Source: JAWLFY01 sp964462125 (lineage in GTDB: Bacteria > Planctomycetota > Planctomycetia > Pirellulales > Pirellulaceae). Taken from it: 41,661 bases of DNA. A program made the translations under genes and the position numbers. The stretch is from positions 1-41,661 of the forward strand of contig CAYWXT010000010.1 of the NCBI GenBank assembly GCA_964462125.1, given 5' to 3'. Shown here piece after piece: positions 33,381 through 40,739 of the stretch; the first letter of the stretch is position 1, and the number at the start of each line of letters is the position of its first letter. The notes beneath the pieces were generated by a model. It did no database searches. It was not told where the DNA came from and was given only the letters and a program-made list of their open reading frames with translations.

Positions 33381-35435
33381 ATGTTGAACATCTCATCACA
33401 GACCGGCGCCAGTACAACGGGCGCTGGGTGGGTTGACCAACCGTACTGGTTTCAAGATTCGTGGTGGGAATCGATCCATCTCATTGCGGACGTCGCGATC
33501 TGGGCGGGATGTCTCGCCATCCCGCTGGTCCTGCTGCATTTCGTCCGCCGCCGCCGGGATTTCCCGTTCCAGGGTGTGCTATATCTGTTCGCCGGCCTGG
33601 TTCTGGCGTTCGGGCTGACGCATTTGCTGGAAGCCAGCCAATCGTATTGGCAAGCATCTCACCCGCTGGCGGCCTTGAAACTGGGGACGGCGCTGGCGGC
33701 CTGGGCGACCGTCGCGGCGTTGTTTCCGTTGGTGCCAAAGATGTTGGCGCTCCGCAGCCCCGAGGAAGCGGAGCGCGAGGTCGCGCGGCGAACAGCGGAG
33801 CTTTCCGAGATGGCGAGCCGTTTGAAGCGCGAGATCGCTGCCCGCGAGGTTGTCAACCGCGAGCTCCGTGAGAGCCGCGAAATGCTCCAGATGGCACTGG
33901 CCGCTGGTGAAACGGGATCGTTCAACTGGGACCTTCAGACCAATGAGGTCGTATTCGATCAGGCCCAAACCCGGCTGACCGGGCTTGGGCTGACGGACAA
34001 TCCAATCCACCCCGAAGAGTTCTTTTGCCGAATCGCCGACGGCTATCGGGAGGACGTTCGACAGGCGGTCCAGCGGTCGATTGATGGGGACGAACGTTAT
34101 GAATCGAGGTTTCCGTTCACCAAGCCGGACGAGACTGAAGTTTGGCTCGCCGGCCACGGTTGCGTGATCCGCGATTCTGAGGGACGACCGATCCGTTTGA
34201 TCGGTCTGAATCAAGACGTGACCGAGTTGGTGCAACGGGAAGCCGAACTGGATGAGACGGCCAAGGAGGCGGTCAATGCAAGCCGTCACAAGAGTCGCTT
34301 CATTGCTCAGGTGAGTCATGAGATTCGCACGCCGCTGACCGCCATGCTCGGCTGCATCGATACCCTGATGCCGGAACTTCCCGACGGGAGCACGCGGCAG
34401 ACGCTGCGAACGGTCCGTTCGCAAGGGGAGATGTTGCGGATTCTCCTCAACGATGTGCTCGACCTGTCCAAGATCGAAGCGGGCAAGCTAACGATCCACA
34501 AGGAACCGACGTCGGTCCCGGCGGTCCTGGCCAGCGTCTGCTCGTTGATGGAACCACTGGCCCACGAAAAGGGGCTCGAACTGCGCCGCCAACCTGAGTC
34601 GGCGTTGCCGAGTCGTTTCTACGGAGACCCCTATCGGCTTCGCCAAATCCTGCTCAATCTGGTCGGCAACGCGATCAAGTTCACCCGCACCGGGGTGGTC
34701 ACGATCGTCTCTCGGGCCAGCCCGCATCCTGGCCGCCGGTCGGGAACGTTGACCATCGAAGTCCGCGATACCGGGATCGGCATCGACAAGGGCTCGTTGG
34801 CCCGGATCTTTCGCGAGTTCGAGCAGGTCGAAGATGAGGAAGCGGGGACCGGACTCGGTTTGACGATCTGCAGTCGGCTGGTGTCGATGATGGGGGGCGA
34901 GCTTTCGGCACGCAGTGAGGTCGGAATCGGTTCCGCCTTCACCGTCACGCTGCCGATGGAAGATGTGGAGACCTGCCGGTTGGTGGCAGCGGACGAGATT
35001 GTAAGCGCGGGGGTGGGCGCGCCGATCAATTCGCACCAGCTACACTACCCGCTCCGAATCCTGGCCGCCGAAGACACCCCCGCGATCCAGTTCGTCCTCC
35101 GCCGCATGGTAGGCAAGCTGGTCAGCAAACTGCAAATCGTTGACAACGGTCGGGAGGCGGTCGAGGCCGTGATGGCGGCTGAGCCGACGCAGCAACCTTT
35201 CGATCTGGTGATGATGGACATCCAGATGCCGGAGGTCAGCGGGATCGAAGCAACCCGGCAACTGCGCCGCGAAGGCTTCAAACGCCCCGTGATCGCACTC
35301 ACCGCCGGAACGATGGACGAGGAACGACGCGAGTGCATGGCGGCCGGCTGTACTCACTTTCTTTCCAAACCGATCGACGTGGCGCGCCTCCACGAGCTGC
35401 TGGCCTCGCTCACCCCTGAAACCTCGCCGCCTTAA
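33381..35435 (+). CDS. Hybrid histidine kinase with ETR1-like membrane sensor, PAS, kinase and receiver domains
   Basis: The 684-residue product has three transmembrane helices (about 32-55, 66-86, 95-117), a coiled coil (122-170), and a PAS domain (about 167-285; GETGSFNWDLQTNEVVF, then LIGLNQDVTE). HisKA has phospho-acceptor His313 (VSHEIRTPL). HATPase shows NLVGNAIKFT, DTGIGID and GTGLGL. A C-terminal receiver has Asp613 (MMDIQMPE) and a Lys in LSKPID. The membrane domain aligns without gaps with the Arabidopsis ethylene receptor ETR1 (offset 12): Asp37, Pro48 and His81 match ETR1 Asp25, Pro36 and His69, but Phe77 replaces copper ligand Cys65. The receiver needs an Hpt partner, and one is encoded convergently, overlapping its stop codon. 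Confidence 0.92.
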   Translation: MLNISSQTGASTTGAGWVDQPYWFQDSWWESIHLIADVAIWAGCLAIPLVLLHFVRRRRDFPFQGVLYLFAGLVLAFGLTHLLEASQSYWQASHPLAALKLGTALAAWATVAALFPLVPKMLALRSPEEAEREVARRTAELSEMASRLKREIAAREVVNRELRESREMLQMALAAGETGSFNWDLQTNEVVFDQAQTRLTGLGLTDNPIHPEEFFCRIADGYREDVRQAVQRSIDGDERYESRFPFTKPDETEVWLAGHGCVIRDSEGRPIRLIGLNQDVTELVQREAELDETAKEAVNASRHKSRFIAQVSHEIRTPLTAMLGCIDTLMPELPDGSTRQTLRTVRSQGEMLRILLNDVLDLSKIEAGKLTIHKEPTSVPAVLASVCSLMEPLAHEKGLELRRQPESALPSRFYGDPYRLRQILLNLVGNAIKFTRTGVVTIVSRASPHPGRRSGTLTIEVRDTGIGIDKGSLARIFREFEQVEDEEAGTGLGLTICSRLVSMMGGELSARSEVGIGSAFTVTLPMEDVETCRLVAADEIVSAGVGAPINSHQLHYPLRILAAEDTPAIQFVLRRMVGKLVSKLQIVDNGREAVEAVMAAEPTQQPFDLVMMDIQMPEVSGIEATRQLRREGFKRPVIALTAGTMDEERRECMAAGCTHFLSKPIDVARLHELLASLTPETSPP

Positions 35436-35794
35436 CGGGTCGGATTCCCGGAGTTCTGGAGTTCGGCAAGTTCCGCGATCAGTTGCCGAAGACCCGGCGC
35501 GATGGCGTCAAAACGACGACTCGCGGTGTCGCCGTCGCAATTCCGGGCCGCATCGATGATCTCCTGCAGGTCGATCACGGGGGAGCCTGTCTCGAAGGTG
35601 CTCAGCATCCCCTTGAGCTGATGGGCCGCGTGAGCTGCTTCGGTGAAGTCGCCATCAACGATCGCCTGCCGGAACGCCTTCAAGACATCCCCGGCGTCAT
35701 CGACCACGATCGCCGCCATTTCTCGCAATAATTCAGCGTCGTTGGAAAGGCGCCGCAAGGCTTCGGAGAAACGCTCTCGCTGGTGTTCGTTCAC
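35432..35794 (-). CDS. Histidine phosphotransfer (Hpt) protein
   Basis: A single Hpt four-helix domain with the active-site motif AHQLKGML; His58 is the phospho-accepting residue (numbering from GTG 35794). The N-terminus FSEALRRLSNDAELLREM is typical of Hpt proteins. The frame extends back to a GTG at 35860-35858 that overlaps the stop of the upstream sigma54 activator by one base. That longer start adds 22 Pro/Cys-rich residues that look non-native but would allow translational coupling. It is the likely shuttle between the receiver of the convergent hybrid kinase and the activator's receiver. Confidence 0.85.
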   Translation of the reverse strand: MNEHQRERFSEALRRLSNDAELLREMAAIVVDDAGDVLKAFRQAIVDGDFTEAAHAAHQLKGMLSTFETGSPVIDLQEIIDAARNCDGDTASRRFDAIAPGLRQLIAELAELQNSGNPTR

Positions 35795-35859
35795 GGTCGT
35801 TTGGCAAGTGGCGTGTGCGCCGACGCGAGGGGCTGGCGGGCCAGGCTTCTGACAAGGCA

Positions 35860-37353
35860 CTACCCGGTCGCCGCCGTCGGGGGTGTATCGGACTTGATCG
35901 AGACCTCGTTGTCGAGTGAGATACGATAGGAACTGATTCGATCTCGCAGCTTCCCCCGCGTGATCCCCAGGATCTCGGCGGCCTGGCTCTGGTTCCCTTT
36001 GGTCTCTCGGAGAATTCGCAGGAGCAAGTACCGTTCCATATACTCCAGCGCCTCGGCATAGAGGTTGGTCGACCCTTTCTCCAACAGCTCGTCGACCAGA
36101 TCGGGGAGCCCGGAACCTTCTCGGCCGGCCGGATGAACCAAGACCGAGGCGCGATTTCCCACGGAGGAGGCTGAGTCCGCATGTCGGGCGACCTCGTCGG
36201 GAAGTGCGTCGGGGGTGATCACCGGGAGGACCGTATCGAGGACGCAGCGGCGAACGACCGAACGCAATTGGCGTACGTTTCCCGGCCAGTGAAAATCGGT
36301 CAATAGCTCGACCGCCTCCGGGGCAACCCCCTCCAGGTCGCTCCGGCCAAGCTCCCGTTTGGCCTGCCCCAAAAAATATTGCACCAACAGCGGAATGTCC
36401 GAGCGGCGTTCACGAAGGGGCGGCAGGGTGATGATCATCCCGTTGAGCCGGTACAGCAGATCATCTCGGTAATCCCCCTCCTCGACCATCTGCTCCAGGT
36501 CTTGGTTGGTCGCTGCGACGACCCGGACATCGGTCGTCAGCTCCTTCCGTCCCCCCAATCGCTCGAAACGCTGTTCCTGCAGCACCCGCAAGACTTTGGA
36601 TTGAACGGTGGGAGACATGTCACCCACCTCGTCAAGAAAAAGGGTGCCGCCGTGACACTGCTCAAACTTGCCGATACGCCGCGATTCGGCCCCCGTGAAG
36701 GCCCCTTTCTCGTGACCGAACAGTTCACTTTCCAGCAGGTTGTCCGGCAGCGCGGCGCAATTCACCGCGAGGAACGGCCCATCTTGGCGGTTGCCGTGGT
36801 GAAACAAGGCCCGCGCGACCAGTTCCTTGCCCGTCCCGCTCTCACCACAAACCAACACCGGGATGTCCTGCTTGCTCACCCGACCGATCGCCTTGAAAAC
36901 CTCCAACATCGGTGAGCTGCGACCGACAAACAACTCCCCCCCACCGCTGGCGACCGTCTCGTCGGCCGCGATCGCCACCGGCACCGCGCTCAAGGCCCGC
37001 TGCTCAATCGCCCGGCTGACCAGGTCCCGCAGCGTCTCGGCGACCAGCGGCTTGGCGAGGTAATCGAATGCGCCCAGTTGCATCGCCTCGATCGCCGTAT
37101 CACTCGTCGCCTCGATCGTCATGAAGATGACCGGTAGCCGCCGATCGTACTGCTGGATCTCGCTCAAAACCGCCATCCCGCTCCGATCGGGAAGCCGGAT
37201 GTCGAGCAACACCACGTCGAATCCACCTTGCCGAGTCAGCTCAATTCCCTCCTCAGCTCGCTCGGCCGAGACCACCTCGGCGATCGGCTGCAACATCTTC
37301 CGGATCATGAGGTGGATCGAACGGTCGTCATCGATGACCAGTACGTTCGTCAT
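35860..37353 (-). CDS. NtrC-family sigma54-dependent response regulator
   Basis: The ~497-residue product has a receiver domain at 1-115 (acidic pocket Asp8-Asp10, phospho-acceptor Asp51 in LLDIRLPDRSG, Lys101). The AAA+ domain has Walker A GESGTGKE (170-177), GAFTGA for sigma54 contact, Walker B GTLFLDEVGDM and LYRLNGMIITLPPLRER. A Fis-type helix-turn-helix is at the end (SQAAEILGITRGKLRDRI). It activates sigma54 promoters when phosphorylated. ATG 37353 gives MTNVLVIDDD. In-frame ATG 37368 is equally possible. The Hpt gene follows directly. A strong sigma54 promoter lies about 330 bp upstream, pointing the other way. Confidence 0.93.
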   Translation of the reverse strand: MTNVLVIDDDRSIHLMIRKMLQPIAEVVSAERAEEGIELTRQGGFDVVLLDIRLPDRSGMAVLSEIQQYDRRLPVIFMTIEATSDTAIEAMQLGAFDYLAKPLVAETLRDLVSRAIEQRALSAVPVAIAADETVASGGGELFVGRSSPMLEVFKAIGRVSKQDIPVLVCGESGTGKELVARALFHHGNRQDGPFLAVNCAALPDNLLESELFGHEKGAFTGAESRRIGKFEQCHGGTLFLDEVGDMSPTVQSKVLRVLQEQRFERLGGRKELTTDVRVVAATNQDLEQMVEEGDYRDDLLYRLNGMIITLPPLRERRSDIPLLVQYFLGQAKRELGRSDLEGVAPEAVELLTDFHWPGNVRQLRSVVRRCVLDTVLPVITPDALPDEVARHADSASSVGNRASVLVHPAGREGSGLPDLVDELLEKGSTNLYAEALEYMERYLLLRILRETKGNQSQAAEILGITRGKLRDRISSYRISLDNEVSIKSDTPPTAATG

Positions 37354-37633
37354 CTTCGTGGAGGCCATCTTTGTGAAGGATTGTCCGTGTGAGGCGATTG
37401 GTTGAATCAAGCGTATCCAACGCCAGGGGCCCCGCGCCCCTACAGGGGGCCCGCGCCCCCACGGCGTCCCCCCGGGGCTCGGTCGCAGTCGAAGGGCGAC
37501 CCGCTAGTGGAGGAACTCCCGCATCATACCAAAGACCACCGTGAGTGAACCCGCCCTGCTCCCATTCCTAGGTGCACCTGCTCGTTGAAGGGACAGTCTG
37601 GACGCTTTCCCGCCAGCGGTAGCTGCTGGGGAC

Positions 37634-37649
37634 CGTTATCGTCGTAACG
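37634..37649. promoter_or_regulatory. Inverted repeat CGTTA-N6-TAACG, candidate activator site
   Basis: A perfect 5-bp inverted repeat with a 6-bp spacer, centred about 65 bp before the predicted sigma54 start. Another (CCAGC-N7-GCTGG, 37613-37629) lies just upstream. Either could be the enhancer bound by the Fis-type domain of the adjacent activator. Confidence 0.4.
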
Positions 37650-37679
37650 TCAGAGGGACACTTGGGTATAGCACATTCT

Positions 37680-37695
37680 TGGCACGAGAAATGCT
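37680..37695 (+). promoter_or_regulatory. Sigma54 (-24/-12) promoter
   Basis: TGGCACGAGAAATGCT matches the consensus TGGCACG-N4-TTGCW with one mismatch. The GG (37681-37682) and GC (37693-37694) are separated by exactly 10 bp as required. Transcription would start near 37706 toward the receiver gene at 37817. Confidence 0.8.
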
Positions 37696-37750
37696 TAGGG
37701 GAAGGGTATATATTCGTACGGGTTTTCCGTCCGCATTGTTCTGCAGGGTC

Positions 37751-37768
37751 AGCATTGGTCTGAATGCT
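37751..37768 (+). other. Inverted repeat in the leader of the receiver gene
   Basis: AGCATT (37751-37756) and AATGCT (37763-37768) with a 6-bp spacer, perfect. It lies between the predicted sigma54 start and the GTG start, so it could be an operator or an RNA hairpin. Confidence 0.4.
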
Positions 37769-37816
37769 CGCTTGGCCTGAGGCGATTATTGGTTATTTTT
37801 TGAGACAGTTAGAATC

Positions 37817-38296
37817 GTGGTTGTCGGCCTGTTCCAACCGCGGAGTCCCCCCGCTCCACCTGTTCTCGTCGTGGACGATCAGTCTGCGAACCGTTGGGTG
37901 CTGGGAAGGCTGCTGCACCAACTCGGGATCGAGTGCCGGTTTGCCAGCGATGGCACCGAGGCGGTCGCCTTGGCAGGGATGCGACGGTGGGGGGCATTCC
38001 TGATGGATATCGAGATGCGCCGTCTCGACGGTGACGTCGCCGCTAGCCGATTGCGGCAGTTGAGCACCTTTCTCGCTGACGTCCCGATCATTGCGATCAC
38101 ATCGCTGCCGGTTGATGAGGCTCGAAACCGTTGCCGTTGGGCAGGGATCAACGGGTTGGTGTTCAAACCGGTCACCCTTCCATCGCTGGAGCTCGAGCTC
38201 CGACGCCACGCACCGGCGCTGTTCCAAACAACCCCCCCCGCTTCCGACCACGGCGGTCACAGCAACCAAATGGGAGGGTCGACGCACAGAAATTGA
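37817..38296 (+). CDS. Single-domain response regulator (receiver)
   Basis: The 159-residue product has a receiver domain with Asp20-Asp21 (VLVVDDQSANR), phospho-acceptor Asp64 (FLMDIEM), Thr/Ser in AITSLPVD and the Lys of VFKPVT. A non-conserved 30-residue tail has no output domain. It starts with GTG 37817, since the frame upstream is closed by a TGA and has no ATG. Placed behind the sigma54 promoter, it may act as a phosphate sink or feedback element of the nearby phosphorelay (inference). Confidence 0.8.
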   Translation: MVVGLFQPRSPPAPPVLVVDDQSANRWVLGRLLHQLGIECRFASDGTEAVALAGMRRWGAFLMDIEMRRLDGDVAASRLRQLSTFLADVPIIAITSLPVDEARNRCRWAGINGLVFKPVTLPSLELELRRHAPALFQTTPPASDHGGHSNQMGGSTHRN

Positions 38297-38367
38297 CATT
38301 GCGGTTAATCCGAGACCTCAGCAGCCCCCCTTGGTCATGCTCCGCAGTCTCGGTTACCGTAGTCGAT

Positions 38368-38715
38368 ATGGCCACCCCACCGAAGAGTCTCAGCAAACTG
38401 CAGTCCGCTCAACGAGTGATCTCGACCGATCATGGTGAGGTTTTGGGATGCAGTTACCGCTGGCCGTCGGGTCAGTACTGCGCGATCCATACCGAGCGGG
38501 GAATCCTCGGCTGCGGACTGTATGACTGCTCGGTCGGCTCGCAGTTCGGGATGGCAATCGCCATCGCCCGGGGCACCCCCGAACATCCCCTGTTTGAGCC
38601 GGAAGATTTGCTGGCCGCATGGGTCACCGAGGTCAGCGCCCCGGCGGAGAAACTCGGCATCTCCCCCGGAATGACGGGCGCCGATGCCGTGAAGTGTCTT
38701 GTGCAAGGACAATGA
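38368..38715 (+). CDS. DUF1805 (YunC-like) protein
   Basis: The 115-residue product fits DUF1805: GEVLGCSYRWPSGQYCAIHTERGILGCGLYDC followed by FGMAIAIARG and a C-terminal LGISPGMTGADAVKCL. The family is small and uncharacterised. It overlaps the next gene by 4 nt (ATGA), so the two are co-translated. The longer frame starting at 38131 overlaps the receiver gene and is not favoured. Confidence 0.75.
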   Translation: MATPPKSLSKLQSAQRVISTDHGEVLGCSYRWPSGQYCAIHTERGILGCGLYDCSVGSQFGMAIAIARGTPEHPLFEPEDLLAAWVTEVSAPAEKLGISPGMTGADAVKCLVQGQ

Positions 38716-39404
38716 GCCGCGATCCCGGTCGACCCGCTGACCGGCGCGAACCGGTCGACCCAACACCATCGATTCCCTGCCGGTTGTGCTTCGCCGAAGC
38801 ACCGCTGTTTCACCAAGACCCGAGACGCCGCTACTTTCGCTGCCGCTGCTGCCGCCTGGTTACCGCCGACCCCGATTCGTACCCGTCGCGTCCGCAGGAA
38901 AAAGCACACTACGACCTGCACGAGAATGACCCCCGCGATGCCGGCTATCGCCGCTTTCTCAGCCGGTTGCTCGAACCGTTGAACCGGCGTTTGCCACCGG
39001 CGAGCAACGGGCTCGATTTCGGCAGCGGTCCGGGGCCAACCTTGTCGATCATGTTTGCCGAACTCGACCACACAATGCAGATCTACGACCCGTTCTACGC
39101 GGCGGATCCGTCGGTACTTGATCGGCAATACGACTTTGTGACCGCGACCGAGGTGGTGGAACATCTTCATCGACCCGCGGAAACCTTGACGCTGCTGTGG
39201 TCATTGCTGAAACCAGGCGGTTGGCTCGGCATCATGACCAAGCGAGTGCGCGACGCCGCGTCATTTCGACACTGGCACTACAAGCTCGACCCGACTCATG
39301 TCATCTTCTTCTCACGGGACACATTCGCTTGGCTCGCGGAACAATGGCGTGCCCGCTGGATCATTGTCGGCGATGACGTTGTGCTGTTTCAAAAAGACCT
39401 CTGA
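38712..39404 (+). CDS. Class I SAM-dependent methyltransferase with N-terminal zinc ribbon
   Basis: The 230-residue product starts with a four-cysteine zinc ribbon (CRLCFAEAPLFHQDPRRRYF followed by CRCC, about residues 24-47). It continues with a Rossmann methyltransferase: motif I LDFGSGPGPTLSIMF, motif II-like IYDPFYA, EVVEHLHRPAETL and LKPGGWLGIMT. The acceptor is unknown. The start ATG 38712 overlaps the DUF1805 stop. A longer frame from 38619 covers the DUF1805 gene and is a shadow. Confidence 0.85.
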   Translation: MSRDPGRPADRREPVDPTPSIPCRLCFAEAPLFHQDPRRRYFRCRCCRLVTADPDSYPSRPQEKAHYDLHENDPRDAGYRRFLSRLLEPLNRRLPPASNGLDFGSGPGPTLSIMFAELDHTMQIYDPFYAADPSVLDRQYDFVTATEVVEHLHRPAETLTLLWSLLKPGGWLGIMTKRVRDAASFRHWHYKLDPTHVIFFSRDTFAWLAEQWRARWIIVGDDVVLFQKDL

Positions 39405-39431
39405 AAGACAGCGGCCGGGACGCTTCAATCC

Positions 39432-40046
39432 ATGCCTTCGAATCACCCATGCGAACCGTTCGCCGCCGGCAGCTCGCTGCGTTCACTCAGTGCCTTGGCG
39501 ATCGCCCTAGCGGTGCTGGCCGGCGTCGTTTTTCGCGCCGCTTCGCTGCAAGAGCCCGGCGGGCGCGCGATGGCGTTTCGCACCGAGGTACGCCTGGGGG
39601 CGGCCGCGAGGCAAACGTTGTGCGGCGACCGCGATGGCGTGCTCCGTGATCCGCTCGCCGCGGTGCAGTCATCGGAACTGGCTCAAATCCCCGCCACGCA
39701 GCTCCACGATGCTTCGCTGGAGTGGTTCGATCCCGAAGCGGAGATCGTACTCACCGCCGGCGCCGATGGTGCCCCGGGACGCCGGGGCATCGATGACGAC
39801 TTCGATGGCGTGATCGACAACCCCTCCGAACTCGGCGCCATCGGCAGTGACGATCATTGTGCTACCCCAACCGACCCCGACTTCGACCAGCACATCAACC
39901 GCCCCTTCAGCCGGGTCGTCGACCACGGAGCCTATGCCCCGCACCCTGCCGAATTGGAGGCCCCGGCTGCCGTCCGCGTCCTCGTTCACGGCGAAACCCG
40001 CCGGCGCCAGTGGGTCTGGCAACTCGGAGGAGAGAGCAGTCAGTAG
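39432..40046 (+). CDS. Secreted or membrane-anchored hypothetical protein
   Basis: The 204-residue product has one hydrophobic N-terminal helix (LSALAIALAVLAGVVF, about 21-36). The extracytoplasmic part has an Asp/Gly-rich segment GRRGIDDDFDGVIDNPSELG and GSDDHC resembling a calcium-binding loop. No family is recognised. The codon usage fits the neighbours and the frame is long and clean. It follows the methyltransferase by 27 bp on the same strand. Confidence 0.6.
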   Translation: MPSNHPCEPFAAGSSLRSLSALAIALAVLAGVVFRAASLQEPGGRAMAFRTEVRLGAAARQTLCGDRDGVLRDPLAAVQSSELAQIPATQLHDASLEWFDPEAEIVLTAGADGAPGRRGIDDDFDGVIDNPSELGAIGSDDHCATPTDPDFDQHINRPFSRVVDHGAYAPHPAELEAPAAVRVLVHGETRRRQWVWQLGGESSQ

Positions 40047-40118
40047 TCAGTCGGTAGTGGGCAGTTCTCTTGACACTGAAGGAACCGGAATTCTCTCGCC
40101 GGTGACTTGCACGACTCC

Positions 40119-40139
40119 CCAAAAAGAGTCCTGACCCCT
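40119..40139 (+). repeat. Short dispersed repeat, copy 1
   Basis: CCAAAAAGAGTCCTGACCCC plus T, nearly identical to 40718-40739. This pattern (reverse GGGGTCAGGACTCTTTTT) is a familiar dispersed element in several bacterial genomes. A run of six Ts follows. Confidence 0.7.
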
Positions 40140-40163
40140 TTTTTAATCGAGGGGATCGCCCCA

Positions 40164-40192
40164 TTGCTGCGGGGGGGCTATGGGAGTACAGT
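40164..40192 (+). promoter_or_regulatory. Promoter of the lipoprotein gene
   Basis: TTGCTG (40164-40169), a 17-bp G-rich spacer, then TACAGT (40187-40192). The leader to the ATG at 40291 would be about 92 nt. Confidence 0.5.
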
Positions 40193-40290
40193 GATCGCCC
40201 AATCGCTGGTCCCTCGTGGGCGCAAACGCTCCCGGGCAGCCAGTGTGTCGGGCTGAACTCTTCTGGGGCTTGAAGAAGCGAGGGGGGACC

Positions 40291-40734
40291 ATGTCGCGTC
40301 TTCTGTTTGGGATGCTCTGCCTGTTGTTGGCCGGAGCGGTTTCTGGCTGCGGTACGACGGTGGAAAAGGGCGAAGTCCGCGGGGTGGTGACCCTTGGGGA
40401 GGAGCCACTGGAGTCGATCATGGTCTACTTCATGCCGGACCCGGCGAGTGAAGGGGACCAAGCGGCATCGTGGGGGGTCACCGATGCCGAGGGTCGATAC
40501 CGGCTGGAGTATCAAGGCGAGGGGGGCGGCTTTGGCGCGATTCCTGGCCAGCATCGCATCACCCTGGAGGACCTGGTCCCCGAAAATTCCCGCGGCGAGG
40601 AAGTTCCCCCGGCGCCGCGAATCCCACCGAACCTGATGAGCCCTTCGGCAACGGGGCTGCGTTACGAAGTCGTCCCCGGCGAACAGACGATCGACATTGA
40701 CGTCGCTGCACCGCCACCCAAAAAAGAGCCCTGA
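40291..40734 (+). CDS. Lipoprotein with carboxypeptidase-regulatory-like domain
   Basis: The 147-residue product has a lipoprotein signal (LLFGMLCLLLAGAVSGCG, lipobox Cys near residue 20). A transthyretin-like/carboxypeptidase-regulatory-like beta domain follows (KGEVRGVVTLGEEPLESIMVYFMPD, then GVTDAEGRYRLEYQG, then IPGQHRITLEDLV), a common small planctomycete lipoprotein type. The start ATG 40291 is preceded by a strong AGGGGGG stretch. The frame extends back to a GTG at 40216 without a signal peptide. The last codons (PPPKKEP and stop) are supplied by the dispersed repeat at 40718-40739. Confidence 0.8.
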   Translation: MSRLLFGMLCLLLAGAVSGCGTTVEKGEVRGVVTLGEEPLESIMVYFMPDPASEGDQAASWGVTDAEGRYRLEYQGEGGGFGAIPGQHRITLEDLVPENSRGEEVPPAPRIPPNLMSPSATGLRYEVVPGEQTIDIDVAAPPPKKEP

Positions 40735-40739
40735 CCCCT
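40718..40739 (+). repeat. Short dispersed repeat, copy 2
   Basis: It differs from 40119-40139 by one extra A and one T-to-C change, and lies in the same orientation 600 bp away. It forms the end of the lipoprotein gene and the boundary of the convergent pectate-lyase-like remnant. Confidence 0.7.

Larger units (their letters stand above)
37354..37816. other. Divergent regulatory region between the NtrC-type activator and the receiver gene
   Basis: About 460 bp with no supportable gene. The left part (about 37430-37500) is a GC-rich run with repeated GGGGCCC/GCGCCCC blocks. The right part holds two inverted repeats (37634-37649, 37751-37768) and a sigma54 promoter (37680-37695). Confidence 0.7.
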
